From contig BAXG01000017.1 in the NCBI GenBank assembly GCA_001310455.1, positions 33,994 to 97,993 of the forward strand: a stretch of 64,000 nt of DNA. The letters run 5' to 3'. This stretch comes from Photobacterium sp. JCM 19050 (GTDB taxonomy: Bacteria; Pseudomonadota; Gammaproteobacteria; Enterobacterales; Vibrionaceae). The notes under the pieces were generated by a model that saw only the letters and a program-made list of their open reading frames with translations, was not told where the DNA came from and ran no database searches. Within the stretch, counting starts at the first letter, position 1; the number at the start of each line of letters is the position of its first letter. Position numbers and translations under genes: made by a program. Of this stretch, positions 1 through 10,100 are shown one piece after another.

Positions 1-1
1 G

Positions 2-724
2 CTCCACGAACTGCCGTTGATCTGGCAAAGGCTGGTCGATGCCGGCTTTGAAACCGGCCATGCCTACGGGAAGTCGGTGCGAACCGTGAAATCCTGTGTC
101 GGCTCGACATGGTGCAGATATGGTGTTGATGACAGTGTCGGGTTCGCCATCAATATTGAGAACCGCTACAAGGGGCTCCGCTCTCCACACAAACTGAAGT
201 TTGCTGTGTCTGGTTGTACCCGGGAATGTGCCGAAGCCCAGTCCAAAGATATCGGCATTATTGCGACGGAAAACGGCTGGAACCTCTATGTTTGCGGAAA
301 CGGTGGCATGCGCCCGCGACATGCCGACCTTTTTGCTTCAGACCTCGACAGGGAAACCCTTATCGCTTACATCGATCGCATACTGATGTTTTACATCCGG
401 ACTGCAGACCGATTGCAGCGTACATCAGTGTGGCTGGAAAACCTTGAAGGTGGCCTGGATTATCTGAGGGAAGTTGTTATTGAAGACAAACTGGGTTTGG
501 CTGCTGAATTGGAAGCAGATATGGCAACCACGCTCGGGCGTTATCAATGTGAGTGGAAAACAACGCTCGAATCCCCTGAAAAACTTAAACGATTCAGCCA
601 CTTTATCAACAGTGAAAAAACAGATGAATCATTGGCTTATGTTGCTGAACGCGGACAGCGCCGCCCGGCCACTGAAGCTGAGCGCCGCCAGCAAGAACGT
701 ATTGACGTGGTTACGGTCGATTAA
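2..724 (+). CDS. nirB: Nitrite reductase (NADH) large subunit, C-terminal part
   Basis: This is the 3' end of a gene that begins before the window; the reading frame is open from base 2. It carries the siroheme/4Fe-4S half of the cytoplasmic assimilatory-type nitrite reductase, which reduces nitrite to ammonium with NADH. The four cluster cysteines are visible as CVGSTWC and CTRECAEAQ, spaced as in the sulfite/nitrite reductase family. The tail rich in R, E and Q (GQRRPATEAERRQQ) is typical of NirB C-termini. nirD follows after 14 bases and a nitrate/nitrite transporter lies downstream, so this is a nitrogen assimilation or nitrite detoxification locus. The FAD/NADH-binding N-terminal domains lie outside the window. 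Confidence 0.96.
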   Translation, partial: LHELPLIWQRLVDAGFETGHAYGKSVRTVKSCVGSTWCRYGVDDSVGFAINIENRYKGLRSPHKLKFAVSGCTRECAEAQSKDIGIIATENGWNLYVCGNGGMRPRHADLFASDLDRETLIAYIDRILMFYIRTADRLQRTSVWLENLEGGLDYLREVVIEDKLGLAAELEADMATTLGRYQCEWKTTLESPEKLKRFSHFINSEKTDESLAYVAERGQRRPATEAERRQQERIDVVTVD

Positions 725-738
725 TCAAGGCAACGACG

Positions 739-1083
739 ATGGTGAGGAAAACGGATATGGAAACGTGGGAAACGGTCTGTCACCGAGAAGATCTGGTAGA
801 AAATACCGGCGTCTGTGCGCTATTGGGTGATGAGCAGGTTGCTGTATTTTTGTGCGGCAGAAGCAATGCACTTTATGCGGTGAGTAATTATGATCCAATC
901 GGTAAAGCAAATGTCATGTCCAGAGGCATGATTGGATCATTAGGGGACAAAACAGTGGTTGCATCGCCACTGTATAAACAACACTTTTGTTTGGAGACAG
1001 GAATATGCCTGGAAAACGAAACTGTGTCATTAAAAACCTATAAAATTAAAGTGAGCAACGACAGTATTAAAGTTGCATATTAA
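739..1083 (+). CDS. nirD: Nitrite reductase (NADH) small subunit
   Basis: A 114-residue Rieske-like NirD protein, the partner of NirB. The ATG at 739 is preceded by AAGG at 727-730, a good ribosome site 8 bases away; an internal ATG at 757 is the other possible start. The fold-typical strand pattern (CALLGDEQVAVFLC, LYAVSNYDP, VVASPLYKQHFCLETG) matches NirD, which lacks the full set of Rieske cluster ligands. It sits 14 bases after nirB and is followed directly by a strong terminator, so it closes the nirBD transcript. Confidence 0.95.
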   Translation: MVRKTDMETWETVCHREDLVENTGVCALLGDEQVAVFLCGRSNALYAVSNYDPIGKANVMSRGMIGSLGDKTVVASPLYKQHFCLETGICLENETVSLKTYKIKVSNDSIKVAY

Positions 1084-1103
1084 ATATTTTTATTCAGTGA
1101 ACC

Positions 1104-1137
1104 AAAAAGGAGCAGAAATTATTCTGCTCCTTTTTTT
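1104..1137 (+). terminator. Rho-independent terminator after nirD
   Basis: A 14-base stem (AAAAAGGAGCAGAA at 1104-1117 with TTCTGCTCCTTTTT at 1122-1135), a 4-base loop and a run of T. It lies 20 bases after the nirD stop and separates nirBD from the transporter gene, which should therefore have its own promoter in 1138-1295. Confidence 0.9.
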
Positions 1138-1295
1138 ATGTCCGAATTCAGTGCGGTATTGCACCTTATTGATAGGGCAAAAATATGATTTTTAAGGGTA
1201 AATTATCAAATGCCAGGAAAAACAACACCTTGGCCATGTGGCACGGTATCTGCAATTAAATAAAGAGGTTAATGACAATCAAAAAAGGAATGTTT

Positions 1296-2770
1296 ATGTC
1301 TGAAAAAGGAAGTTTCAATCTTTTTTCCTTTACCGGGAAAATGAAAATACTCCACTTGAGTTGGATGGCATTTTTTATCACCTTTGTTGTGTGGTTTAAT
1401 TTTGCTCCACTATTACAATCTGTAAAGGAATCATTGGGACTCACTACAGCTGAAATAAAAACACTTTTGATCTTAAACGTTGCTTTTACAATTCCAGCTC
1501 GTGTACTTATCGGTATGCTGACCGATAAATTTGGCCCCCGTTTGGTATATTCCGGGTTGCTGGCTATCTGTTCTATTCCCTGTTTTGTTTTTGCGTTTGC
1601 CGAAGACTTTGTGCAGGCGGCGATTGCCCGTTTTGCGCTTGGCCTGATCGGTGCCGGTTTTGTTATCGGTATCCGCCTTGTTTCTGAGTGGTTCCCTCAT
1701 AACGAACTGGGTACGGCCGAAGGTATCTATGGCGCTGGGGTAACTTTGGTTCCGCGGCTGCCGCATTTACCCTGCCAACCATTGCGGTGATGTTTGGTGG
1801 CGAAGACGGCTGGCGGTATGCCATGGCCATCACTGGTGTGATGAGCCTGTTGTTCTCAATGGTGTTCTATAAGAATGTGACTGACACACCCAAAGGGGCA
1901 ACCTACTTCAAACCGAAAAATGTCGGGGCGATGGAGGTTACATCAGAGAAAGACTTTTACCTGCTGCTTATTATGAAATTGCCGATGTACGGCGCACTTG
2001 CTTTGCTGGCATGGAAACTCTCGCCATCCGGTATCGGTATGCTTTCAGACTCCATTGTGTATGGCATATATGCCTCGTTAACAGCACTGTATCTTTACGA
2101 TGCTTCTCAAGTCTGGAAGGTGAACAAGCATGTGTTTAAAGAACCGGTTCCAGAGATCCACCGTTATAAATTTAAGCAGGTGGCTATTCTCAATGTGCTT
2201 TATTTTGCGACGTTCGGTTCTGAGCTTGCCGTCGTGTCTATGCTGCCCCTGTTCTTTTCTGAAACCTTTGAGTTGACGCCGGTTGTAGCGGGTATGGTGG
2301 CATCGGCTTATGCATTTATGAACCTTATGTCCCGCCCCGGCGGGGGATGGCTTTCTGACAAGTTTGGTCGTAAGTCTACGCTTCTGATTCTCACTGCCGG
2401 TCTCGCCCTGGGGTATTTCCTGATGGCACAGGTTAACAGTTCCTGGCCGGTGTGGCTGGCGGTTGTTGCAGCCATGGCGTGTTCGTTCTTCGTACAGTCA
2501 GGAGAGGGGGCGGTATTTGCTGCGGTTCCCCTTATCAAGCGTCGGATGACCGGCCAGATTGCAGGTATGACCGGTGCGTACGGAAATGTGGGTGCAGTGT
2601 GTTACCTCACCATTTTGTCGCTGGTGGACTACAGCACCTTTTTTATGGTGATTGCGGCCACCGCAGTGCTCGGTTTTGTCACTTTGGTGATGATGGAAGA
2701 GCCGTCCGGCCAGATCGCCGAGGTCAATGAAGATGGTACGGTAACCATGATTGATGTTGCCAACAGTTAA
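1296..2770 (+). CDS. narK: NarK/NasA-type nitrate/nitrite MFS transporter (frameshifted in this sequence)
   Basis: A major facilitator protein of about 490 residues, moving nitrate or nitrite across the inner membrane to supply NirBD. It appears as two overlapping reading frames (to 1790 and from 1787). The break lies near 1733-1740, where restoring one G (GGCGC to GGCGGC) rebuilds the conserved stretch [15 protein letters not shown]. The nitrate/nitrite porter signatures are present: FNFAPLLQ in helix 1, and glycine-rich helices around GIYGGWGNFG and [16 protein letters not shown] chose ATG 1296 because AAGGAA lies about 7 bases upstream and the protein then starts [12 protein letters not shown] as in homologs; ATG 1272 is the alternative. 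A kinase/phosphatase gene follows 63 bases downstream. Confidence 0.92.
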
Positions 2771-2833
2771 CCTGTTTGCGAGCCGGAACAAGGGTCTGCC
2801 GTGTGCAGGCCCTTTACCTGCGGAGAACACCCA

Positions 2834-4573
2834 GTGAAAAATGTACTATCTCCCAATGCCGGGGCAACGGCGGGAACCAAGTTGCTGGCAGGCAGCTTCT
2901 CCCACACCGGGGTGCGGGAAACCAATCAGGATGCTCTGGCTGTCCGGGTACCGTCAAAAGCCACCGAACTGCGGGACAAAGGGGCTGTGGCGTGTATTGC
3001 TGACGGCGTAAGTTGCAGTGAGCATTCCGAGCAGGCGAGCTGGATAAGCGTGACCCAGTTCATAGAAGACTATTACAGTACGCCCTACACCTGGGGGGTA
3101 AAGCAGTCTGCATCCAGCGTACTGAAAGCACTCAATGATTGGTTGTACGCGCGCGGGCTGAACAATTCGCTGGTCCACAACAGTTTGGTGACGACTTTTT
3201 CCGTTGCCATACTCCGCTCCAACACGGCGCACCTTATTCACGTAGGTGACAGTCGAATTTACCGTTACCGTGACGGGAAAATAGAGGTGCTGACCAATGA
3301 TCACCGACGTCACCGTTTTGCCGGCCAATACTTTCTGACCCGTGCGCTCGGTATGGACAGCCATTTGCAGGCGGATTACAGGCAGGTGTCATTGCAGGTA
3401 GGCGACACCCTGCTGCTGGTGACAGACGGGATATCGGATGTGTTGAACGAAACCCGGCTGGAAGCCATGTTGTCTATAGGCGCAGAGAGTGAGGATCTGC
3501 TGGCTCAGAGTATTGTGGAAGAGGCTCTGGTAGCCGGAAGTCAGGACAACTGCTCCTGCGTACTGGTGAAAGCAGAATCCCTCCCGATTTCAACCCTGGA
3601 GGAAACCCAAAAAGCACTGACAAGCCGAGTAATCCCGCCGGCTCTATCTGCGGGCAACCGGTTGGATCATTACGTTGTTCGGCGTGTGCTTTACTCTGGC
3701 AGTCGCAGCCATGTTTACCTGGCTTCCAGTGACCTGGATGGCCGCAATTATGTGCTCAAGGCACCGTCGCAAAACTTTGCCGAAGATTATGTCTACATCC
3801 AGGGATTTATCCGGGAAGGGTGGGTCGGCGAACAACTCCAGCATCCTTCAGTGATGCGTATCTACCCCGGCGCGGTTTCTTCCCCTTATCTTTACCATGT
3901 CTGTGAGTGGGTAGAAGGGATTTCGCTCCGTCAGTGGTTACATGACAACCCTATGCCTTCTCTGGAAAAGGTGCGTACACTTATCGGCGGGATTGTCCGT
4001 GCAGTGCGGGTATTCCAGCGTCTGGGGTTATACCACCGGGATTTGAAACCAGACAATGTGATGGTAGATGCCAGCCTGAATGTAAAATTGATTGATTTTG
4101 GCACCGTCCAGGTGAGCGACAGTGATAGTTGGACAAACCGGATAGCAGAAGAGGGACCGGTAGGCGATCTTGCTTACCTGGCACCTGAATGCTGGGAGGG
4201 AATGCCTGCGACAGTGCAATCTGAGCTGTATTCACTGGGAGTCATCGCCTATGAACTGCTGACTGGCAAATTGCCTTATGATCGCGGAGCAGGAACGAGA
4301 AAAGATGCCAGTTACCAATCGGCTATCCTTCACAGGGAAGACCTGCCTTTGTGGCTCGACTACACGCTGAAAAAGGCCTGTAACCCCAGGGATGATATGC
4401 GCTACCAAGCGTTATCTGAATTTGAATTGGCACTCTCAAAACCGGACGAAACTGTACTTCGTCAGGAAAAGACTGCGCCTTTGATAGAGCGCAATCCTCT
4501 GCGATTCTGGAAGATGTTGAGCGCTATTCTGGCTTTGTTGCTGATGTGTTCGTTGTTCGTTCAGATTGCCTGA
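2834..4573 (+). CDS. Bifunctional PP2C-type phosphatase / Ser-Thr protein kinase, C-terminally membrane-anchored
   Basis: A 579-residue fusion. Residues about 12-245 form a PP2C-type phosphatase with the metal-binding motifs ETNQDA, CIADGVS, HVGDSRIYRYRDGK, VTDGISDV and DNCSC. Residues about 275-540 form a Hanks-type kinase with HRDLKPDNVMVD (catalytic loop, near residue 400), LIDFGT (DFG) and GDLAYLAPE. The last 22 residues are one hydrophobic helix, so the enzyme is probably anchored with both domains in the cytoplasm. The GTG at 2834 has a ribosome site (CGGAGA) and is preferred to 2801. It follows the transporter by 63 bases with no terminator, so it is probably co-transcribed and may tune nitrate/nitrite uptake by reversible phosphorylation. 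The target is not evident. Confidence 0.93.
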   Translation: MKNVLSPNAGATAGTKLLAGSFSHTGVRETNQDALAVRVPSKATELRDKGAVACIADGVSCSEHSEQASWISVTQFIEDYYSTPYTWGVKQSASSVLKALNDWLYARGLNNSLVHNSLVTTFSVAILRSNTAHLIHVGDSRIYRYRDGKIEVLTNDHRRHRFAGQYFLTRALGMDSHLQADYRQVSLQVGDTLLLVTDGISDVLNETRLEAMLSIGAESEDLLAQSIVEEALVAGSQDNCSCVLVKAESLPISTLEETQKALTSRVIPPALSAGNRLDHYVVRRVLYSGSRSHVYLASSDLDGRNYVLKAPSQNFAEDYVYIQGFIREGWVGEQLQHPSVMRIYPGAVSSPYLYHVCEWVEGISLRQWLHDNPMPSLEKVRTLIGGIVRAVRVFQRLGLYHRDLKPDNVMVDASLNVKLIDFGTVQVSDSDSWTNRIAEEGPVGDLAYLAPECWEGMPATVQSELYSLGVIAYELLTGKLPYDRGAGTRKDASYQSAILHREDLPLWLDYTLKKACNPRDDMRYQALSEFELALSKPDETVLRQEKTAPLIERNPLRFWKMLSAILALLLMCSLFVQIA

Positions 4574-4642
4574 GGGCAAGATTCTGTGACACTGCAAACT
4601 GTCGACCGGGCTAGGATTCAGGTGTCCAAGTTCAGTGTGCTT

Positions 4643-5302
4643 TCAGTCTCGCTGTGTTAACAGTGAGTTCTTTTGAAGCAAATACCCCAGCACCGTTTCC
4701 TCAATCATATCCCCCCGCTTTTTTATCCATTCGTCATTAATGTTGATATTAAATACTGCGCTCAGGGTGTAAGCGTTGGAAATGGGAAAATAACAAAGTG
4801 ACGCAATGGTGATGTAGAACTCAACGGCGTTGACATCCCGGCGGAATATACCTTGTTCAACACCCTCGGCCAGTACCTTTTCGAGGCTGCCAAGGGTGGG
4901 AGACTGAATTTCATCCAGGTCACGGATGCCGGCGATGGTTGTGCCTTTGCGCAGGTTTTCAGTGTTGAGCATGGAAATAAACCAGGGTTTGGCCCAGAAA
5001 TGCTCAAGGGTGAAATGGACCAGACGCCGGATAGCATCAACAGGAGAGAGGCTTTCCAGGTTGAGTTCCGATTCACCGGAACGAATCTGTACATAGGCTT
5101 CCCGCAGCGCCGCTGCATATAAGCCCTCTTTGTCACCAAAGTAGCTGTAAATCATCGGTTTGCTGGTATTAGATCTTGCTGCAATACTGTCGATCCGGGC
5201 GTCACCGTATCCAAGCTCCGAAAATTCGAGAAGCGCCGAATCAAGAATAGCCCTGCGTGTCCGTTCAGCGTTGCGTTTTCTTTTGGGTGGCTGTGAATTC
5301 AA
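4643..5302 (-). CDS. TetR/AcrR-family transcriptional regulator
   Basis: A cytoplasmic regulator of about 220 residues. The N-terminal helix-turn-helix is clear (RRAILDSALLEFSELGYG, DSIAARSNTSKPMIYSYFG). The C-terminal ligand domain has the pattern LVHFTLEHFWAKPWFISML common in regulators of catabolic genes. The start is uncertain: TTG at 5302 follows AGGGAG by about 10 bases, while the longer frame to 5395 starts with GTG inside the upstream cupin gene. It is the last gene of the minus-strand TctCBA/DUF993 operon and is a candidate local repressor, in addition to the ROK regulator at the other end. Confidence 0.9.
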   Translation of the reverse strand: MNSQPPKRKRNAERTRRAILDSALLEFSELGYGDARIDSIAARSNTSKPMIYSYFGDKEGLYAAALREAYVQIRSGESELNLESLSPVDAIRRLVHFTLEHFWAKPWFISMLNTENLRKGTTIAGIRDLDEIQSPTLGSLEKVLAEGVEQGIFRRDVNAVEFYITIASLCYFPISNAYTLSAVFNININDEWIKKRGDMIEETVLGYLLQKNSLLTQRD

Positions 5303-5352
5303 TGGATTGCAAACTCCCTTTTTACACTTTCGTTGCCGGTACAGTCTTTGAT

Positions 5353-6012
5353 TTAACAGGCCTTGAGGTGATCCACCGGGTTTCTCACACCGCACAACCC
5401 ATAGTGCCGGTTAGGGTCTTCATATTGCCACATGCCAACCCGGCAATAGCTTTCCTGCGAAAGACCTTGGTGGAGAAATTTGTTCAGCTCCGGAGACGAC
5501 GCAATGTGCCGCCGGTGGCACTCAAAAAATGCTTCCAGCCTTGCAGTATACGCATTGCGATCTGTTTCCCACAGTCTTAACAGGTCACTGTGTGCCGCGG
5601 AAGATTTATCCCGCCGGGCAAGGGCTTCTTCCCGTGAGGACACCTTCCCAGCCCAGTGCTGGTATTGCTGTTCATCCCGGTCAGTTTCTTCACCGAAATA
5701 GATGCGCATATCGCCGGCTTCCGGCAACCCGTCTTCTCCCATGATGACCAGTACCTGACTCATATCGAGGTTAACAGCGCGGTGCATCGTCCACGGTGGG
5801 AACTGCACAAAGGTTCCCTCCGTAATCAGTACACGCCGGTACCCGTCTTTCAGATCGTGCAAATCAATTGCACCGCGGCCTTTCAACCCTAAATAGGCCT
5901 CTTCAGCAATACCGTGGACATGGGCACAGCCTGACCCAACAGAGTCTCCGGCGGCAATTTGGTCATAAATGTTAACGGTGGACAACCCTATGCCACCAAT
6001 GAGCTTAACCAT
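5353..6012 (-). CDS. Cupin-domain protein of unknown reaction
   Basis: A 219-residue protein. ATG 6012 has GGAG about 8 bases upstream; the longer open frame to 6156 runs into tctA and is not credible. An N-terminal cupin barrel is suggested by HVHGIAEEAYLGLKGRGAI and PPWTMHRAVNL, which supply the usual His/His/Glu/His metal ligands. Residues after about 130 are a charged helical extension I do not recognise. It lies 18 bases after tctA in the same direction and belongs to the same operon as the dehydrogenase, DUF993 protein and isomerase, so it may act on the imported acid or a keto-sugar intermediate. No specific reaction can be assigned. Confidence 0.82.
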   Translation of the reverse strand: MVKLIGGIGLSTVNIYDQIAAGDSVGSGCAHVHGIAEEAYLGLKGRGAIDLHDLKDGYRRVLITEGTFVQFPPWTMHRAVNLDMSQVLVIMGEDGLPEAGDMRIYFGEETDRDEQQYQHWAGKVSSREEALARRDKSSAAHSDLLRLWETDRNAYTARLEAFFECHRRHIASSPELNKFLHQGLSQESYCRVGMWQYEDPNRHYGLCGVRNPVDHLKAC

Positions 6013-6029
6013 CTTGGTTTCTCCTTCAA

Positions 6030-7567
6030 CTAACGTAAAAGCAGCTTTTTCCCGGTGGATTGCAAAAAACGGGTTACCGGTTTGAACCCAGCAAGCAATG
6101 TGATGACGCAAAGAATGATAAGAACGACACAGATAGGGCGCGAAAAATAGAACCACATGTCGCCATCATGAATAACCCAGGAGCGCCGGAAGCTCTTATC
6201 CAGAATATCTCCCAGAACAATCCCGAGAATCAGCGGAGCCATCGGGAGCCCGGCTTTTCTGAGGAAAAAGCCGGCGACACCGAAAACAAGCATGACTCCG
6301 ACATCAAACACACTTTGCTGAATGGCAAAACTGCCAATCACACAAAGGGCAAAAACCACAGGCATCAGACGCTCGCGGGGTACGGACAATATGCGAATAA
6401 GAAACGGCGTAATTAACACTCCCAGAACCAGCATGGCCGTCGAAGCATCAGCATCATGATGACAATTTGAGAAATAAAGCTGGGGTTTTCAATCATGATC
6501 ATCGGGCCGGGTTTGACGCCATGAAGTATCATCGCAGCCAGCAACACGGCAGATGGGGCTGAGCCGGGTAATCCCAGAGTCAGTACCGGAATTAGCGCTC
6601 CGGGTGCGGCGGCGCTGTTGCCGGTTTCCGCAGCGATCAGACCTTCAAGGGAGCCTTTACCGAATTTATCTTTTTCCCTGGAAGCGCGCCGAGCGGCTGC
6701 ATAGGAGGCCCAGGCTCCAATATCTTCACCAACTCCCGGCACAATGCCCATGGACGTTCCTATGATTCCGGAGCGGTATACCGTTCGCTGGTAAAAGATG
6801 AGTTTACTGAAATCCGGCAGGGCATCTTTTAGTTTGTAGCTGCCTGCGGAAATTTCCGCTTTCGGCCGGGACATAACAGCCAGCACCTCAGAAAAGCCGA
6901 ACGCACCCACCATCGCCGGGATAAGGTTAATCCCCCCTTGTAACTCGACGATGCCGAAGGTAAACCTCTCGGTCATGTAGAGTTTTTCCATGCCGACCAT
7001 TGCCACTGAAAGCCCTAATATTCCCGCGAGCCACCCTTTCAGCGGGTCTTTGCTTGCTGTAAGCCGCCCGGAAATCAGGATACCGAACACAGCAAGCCAC
7101 AGGTATTCGTGGGTCTGGAACTCCAATGCATAATCAGCGAGGTAGGGTGCAAGAACCGCGAGCATCAACAACCCGATAACCGTTCCCAAAAAGGAAGCAG
7201 TGGTTGCGGTGGACATCGCAGCGGCGGCATTCCCGGCTTTTGCCAGAGGATGACCGTCCAGCGTGGTTGCGGCATTTGCCGGTGTGCCGGGGATGTTCAG
7301 CAAAATGGCGCTCCGGCTGCCGCCATAAATTGCCCCCACATAAACGCACAGTAAGACGAGCAGCGCGGTTTGCGGCTGAAACTGGTAGGTCAGGGTGGTG
7401 AGGAGCGCGATTCCCATAGTGGCAGTCAGACCCGGCAACATCCCGATGGAAATACCGAGCAAGGTTGCTGCCAATGCCAGGCCGATATTACCTGCGTTCA
7501 GCAGCAGAGTCGCACTCACCATGTGTTGCTCCGCAATGTTACCCAACGTGCTGATGAATTCGTTCAT
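6030..7567 (-). CDS. tctA: Tripartite tricarboxylate transporter, large membrane subunit TctA (frameshifted in this sequence)
   Basis: An integral membrane protein of about 512 residues, the main permease of a TTT-family secondary transporter for carboxylic acids. Family motifs include GNIGLALAATLLGISIGMLPG, YVGAIYGGSRSAILLNIPGT, and TLGLPGSAPSAVLLAAM preceded by GNSAAAPGALIPVL. The gene is split near 6446: adding one G (ATGCTT to ATGGCTT on the coding strand) joins MMLMASTAMLVLGVLIT and gives a normal TctA length. tctB lies 9 bases upstream and the cupin gene follows after 17 bases. The substrate is probably an organic acid related to the operon's sugar-type enzymes, which is an inference. 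Confidence 0.93.
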
Positions 7568-7576
7568 GGGAACCCA

Positions 7577-8089
7577 CTACGGCAGCGAAACGAGCAGAAG
7601 TTTCTCAAAAACAACGACAGTGACCGCCGTTGTCACCAGAGAAAACGCGGCTGCGGAGAGTAAAAGGCGAGCCGTGTTTTTCCTTTTATTCCATTCAAAC
7701 AGAATGACAAAAAGAGCGATGAACAGAAAACACAGCACTTCAAACAGGTTTTCGCTGGCCCGGATGGAACTCAGGATAAACCCCAGAGCAAATAACGTGC
7801 AGAGAAGGCCGGCAGTTAATCCCTGAATTGCAAGCTGTCGCTCAGCCGTTTTGTCGCGGTCGAGGTCAACGTCGTTCATAAAGGGTTTTCTGAAAAACAG
7901 AATTACCGCCAGAATGAGATTAATCACACCAAGGATGACAGGCATGCGCCCCGGCTCACCACCTTTTTCTATATAGCTGATGGTTTCCGGGCCGGGCATA
8001 TTCGCCCCTTCGTAAACAAAAAGGAGACCAATACAGGCGAACACAGCACAAAGTATACGGTCAGATTGTTTATTGGATTGTTGTTCCAT
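7577..8089 (-). CDS. tctB: Tripartite tricarboxylate transporter, small membrane subunit TctB
   Basis: A 170-residue protein with four hydrophobic segments (ILCAVFACIGLLFVYEGA, MPVILGVINLILAVILFF, GLLCTLFALGFIL, VLCFLFIALFVILFEW), the layout of the poorly conserved TctB subunit. The start is set at ATG 8089, with GAAGG about 9 bases upstream; the longer TTG start at 8098 is less likely. It lies between tctC and tctA, the standard C-B-A order. Confidence 0.9.
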   Translation of the reverse strand: MEQQSNKQSDRILCAVFACIGLLFVYEGANMPGPETISYIEKGGEPGRMPVILGVINLILAVILFFRKPFMNDVDLDRDKTAERQLAIQGLTAGLLCTLFALGFILSSIRASENLFEVLCFLFIALFVILFEWNKRKNTARLLLSAAAFSLVTTAVTVVVFEKLLLVSLP

Positions 8090-8131
8090 ACCACGCAACC
8101 TTCATCATCCTTGAATTTAGAGCGCTTACCA

Positions 8132-9144
8132 TCAGAGCGGCGGAATGCCGACGGATTCTGGGGAAACCTTGGCTTTCCCGCCATCAAACAGTTGCCACGC
8201 CATTATCTGTGTCGCTTTGAAGCCGGTGTCGTAAGCCTGCTGGCCTGAAAATGGCGTCACAGCCAGGGATTTTGATTTGGCATATTCCGCAAGTCGGGGC
8301 GAGCTGGCGATTTTTTCAGTCCAGATTTGCTTCATGGTGTCTGATACTTCTTTGGGGATGTCGCTGGGTGCCCAGATACCAAATGCAACAAAGGTGGTGC
8401 TGATGTCCGGGTAGGCATGGTTGATAGAAGGAATGTCGCCCACACCGGGTACAGAGACGTCAGATGGCGTAAATGCAGCCAACGCCTTGATTTTCTTGGC
8501 TCGCAGCATGTCATATTGTTCTGCAATCAACTGGGTGGTGAGGGCGGTTTCTTTTGCCACGGTAGACAATACAGCGGCGTTTCCGCTGTCGTAGGTCACC
8601 ATCTTGTAGTCGCCGCCAATGCCACCTTTAAGCATTTCAGCTGCCATCCCGCCGGATGAATTGATACCGCCGGTCGCAATGGTCACGTCACCGCTGTTGT
8701 TTTTCATCGCTTCGCTGACACTTTCAAGTGTCTGGAACGGTGAACCGGGATAGTTGATAGCACCATAAAATTGGAGACCGCGAGGTAAATATCCCAGTCT
8801 GAAAGTTTGGTATCCAGCGCGCCGGTTACCTCATAGGTCCCTAAATCCCAGACTGCTCCTGCTGTCCAGGTGTAGCCGTCATGAGGGGCATCCCAGGCGG
8901 CTTTGGTACCGACCGCGCCGGCACCACCCGGTTGGTTGACCACGATAACCTTCTGGTTCAGTGCGTTTTCCAGTTCGCCCTGTAAAACCCGGACCAGTTG
9001 GTCAGTAGACCCTCCGGCCCCCCAGGGCACAATGATTCGCACCGGTTTTTCCGGTTGCCATGCTGCGCTGGTAAATGAGGGAACAATCAAAGGCAATAAA
9101 GCCAGTGCCACAAAGAGGCTTTTTCCAAAAAAGTTGAATCTCAT
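8132..9144 (-). CDS. tctC: Tripartite tricarboxylate transporter substrate-binding protein TctC (frameshifted in this sequence)
   Basis: A periplasmic extracytoplasmic solute receptor of about 338 residues. It has a signal peptide (SLFVALALLPLIVPSFTSAA) and then the family start WQPEKPVRIIVPWGAGGSTD, with NQPGGAGAVGT and DGYTW. The gene is interrupted near 8767-8770; restoring one T in the coding-strand T run rebuilds SNFYGAINYPGSPFQTLE and joins the two frames. ATG 9144 has GGAGAG 6 bases upstream. It is the first transporter gene after the isomerase gene and delivers substrate to TctAB. Confidence 0.93.
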
Positions 9145-9237
9145 AATCAACTCTCCAGTGATGTGTTGGGTTATTCCTACATTAATTAATGCACCTGTTG
9201 GTGCCCGTTGGTTGGTTATGGTTGAGAAGCAACTGAT

Positions 9238-10100
9238 TCAACAATGGATCGCCCCTCGCTCCACAATGGTTTTCATGATTTCGTCGCCACTTTTCTTCCA
9301 CCAATGTTCAGCGGAAAAAATCTCTACTTCAGACAGGCCGGTGTAGCCAGACTGTTCAAGCATGTGCCGGATGTTGGGAATGTCGATGACGCCGTCGCCC
9401 ATCATTCCCCGGTCGGAAAGCATGTCCCGGGTCGGAACCAGCCAATCGCAGATGTGAAAGGCCAGCAGCCTGTGGGCACCCGCCCGGGTAATCTGCTCAG
9501 CCAGTGTCGGGTCCCACCAGACGTGGTAGACATCAACGGCGACACCGATTCCGTCCCCAAGTGCATCGCAGATATCCAGCGCCTGGGAAAGCGTGTTGAT
9601 ACAAGCCCGGTCGGCGGCATACATCGGGTGGAGTGGCTCGATGGCGATGGGCATACCATGCTGCCGGGCATATTCAAGGGTTCTTGCCAACCCTTCGAAC
9701 ACGGTTTGTCTGGCCCGGTCAATATTCTTGCTCTCCGGTGCCAGGCCACCGACCACCATCACCAGGCAATTTGCCCCAATTTCTAATGCTTCATCTACCG
9801 CGCGGTAATTGCTGCCCATGACATTGTCGTTGAGTGAGTTTTCAGCCGTATACCAGCCGCCCCGGCAAAGCCCGGTCACCTCTAACCCGGCAGCTTTGAT
9901 ATGGCTGCACTTTTTGAAACGCCATATTGCTGAACATCTTTCCGCCAGGGTGCGATGCCGCCGAAACCATAACGTTCACAGGCATCAATGCACTTGCCAA
10001 GATCCCACTGGTTCCCCAGCGTGGCGGTGTTCAGTGACATTTGTCGGGGGATAAGACCAGTCTGCTGGCTTTGATTTTGACTTCGAGTGGGAAACGTCAT
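9238..10100 (-). CDS. Sugar phosphate isomerase/epimerase-like TIM-barrel protein (frameshifted in this sequence)
   Basis: A xylose-isomerase-like TIM-barrel protein of about 288 residues. Family features are the GMPIAIEPLHP strand with Glu, the AVDVYHVWWDP strand with metal-binding Asp/His, and SGYTGLSEVEIFS near the end. The break at 9911-9915 is cured by one more A in the coding-strand A run, giving VSKKCSHIKAAGLEV. The start ATG overlaps the stop of the DUF993 gene (ATGA), so the two are probably translationally coupled. Together with the DUF993 protein and the Gfo/Idh dehydrogenase it should process a sugar or keto-sugar; the exact substrate is unknown. Confidence 0.9.
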
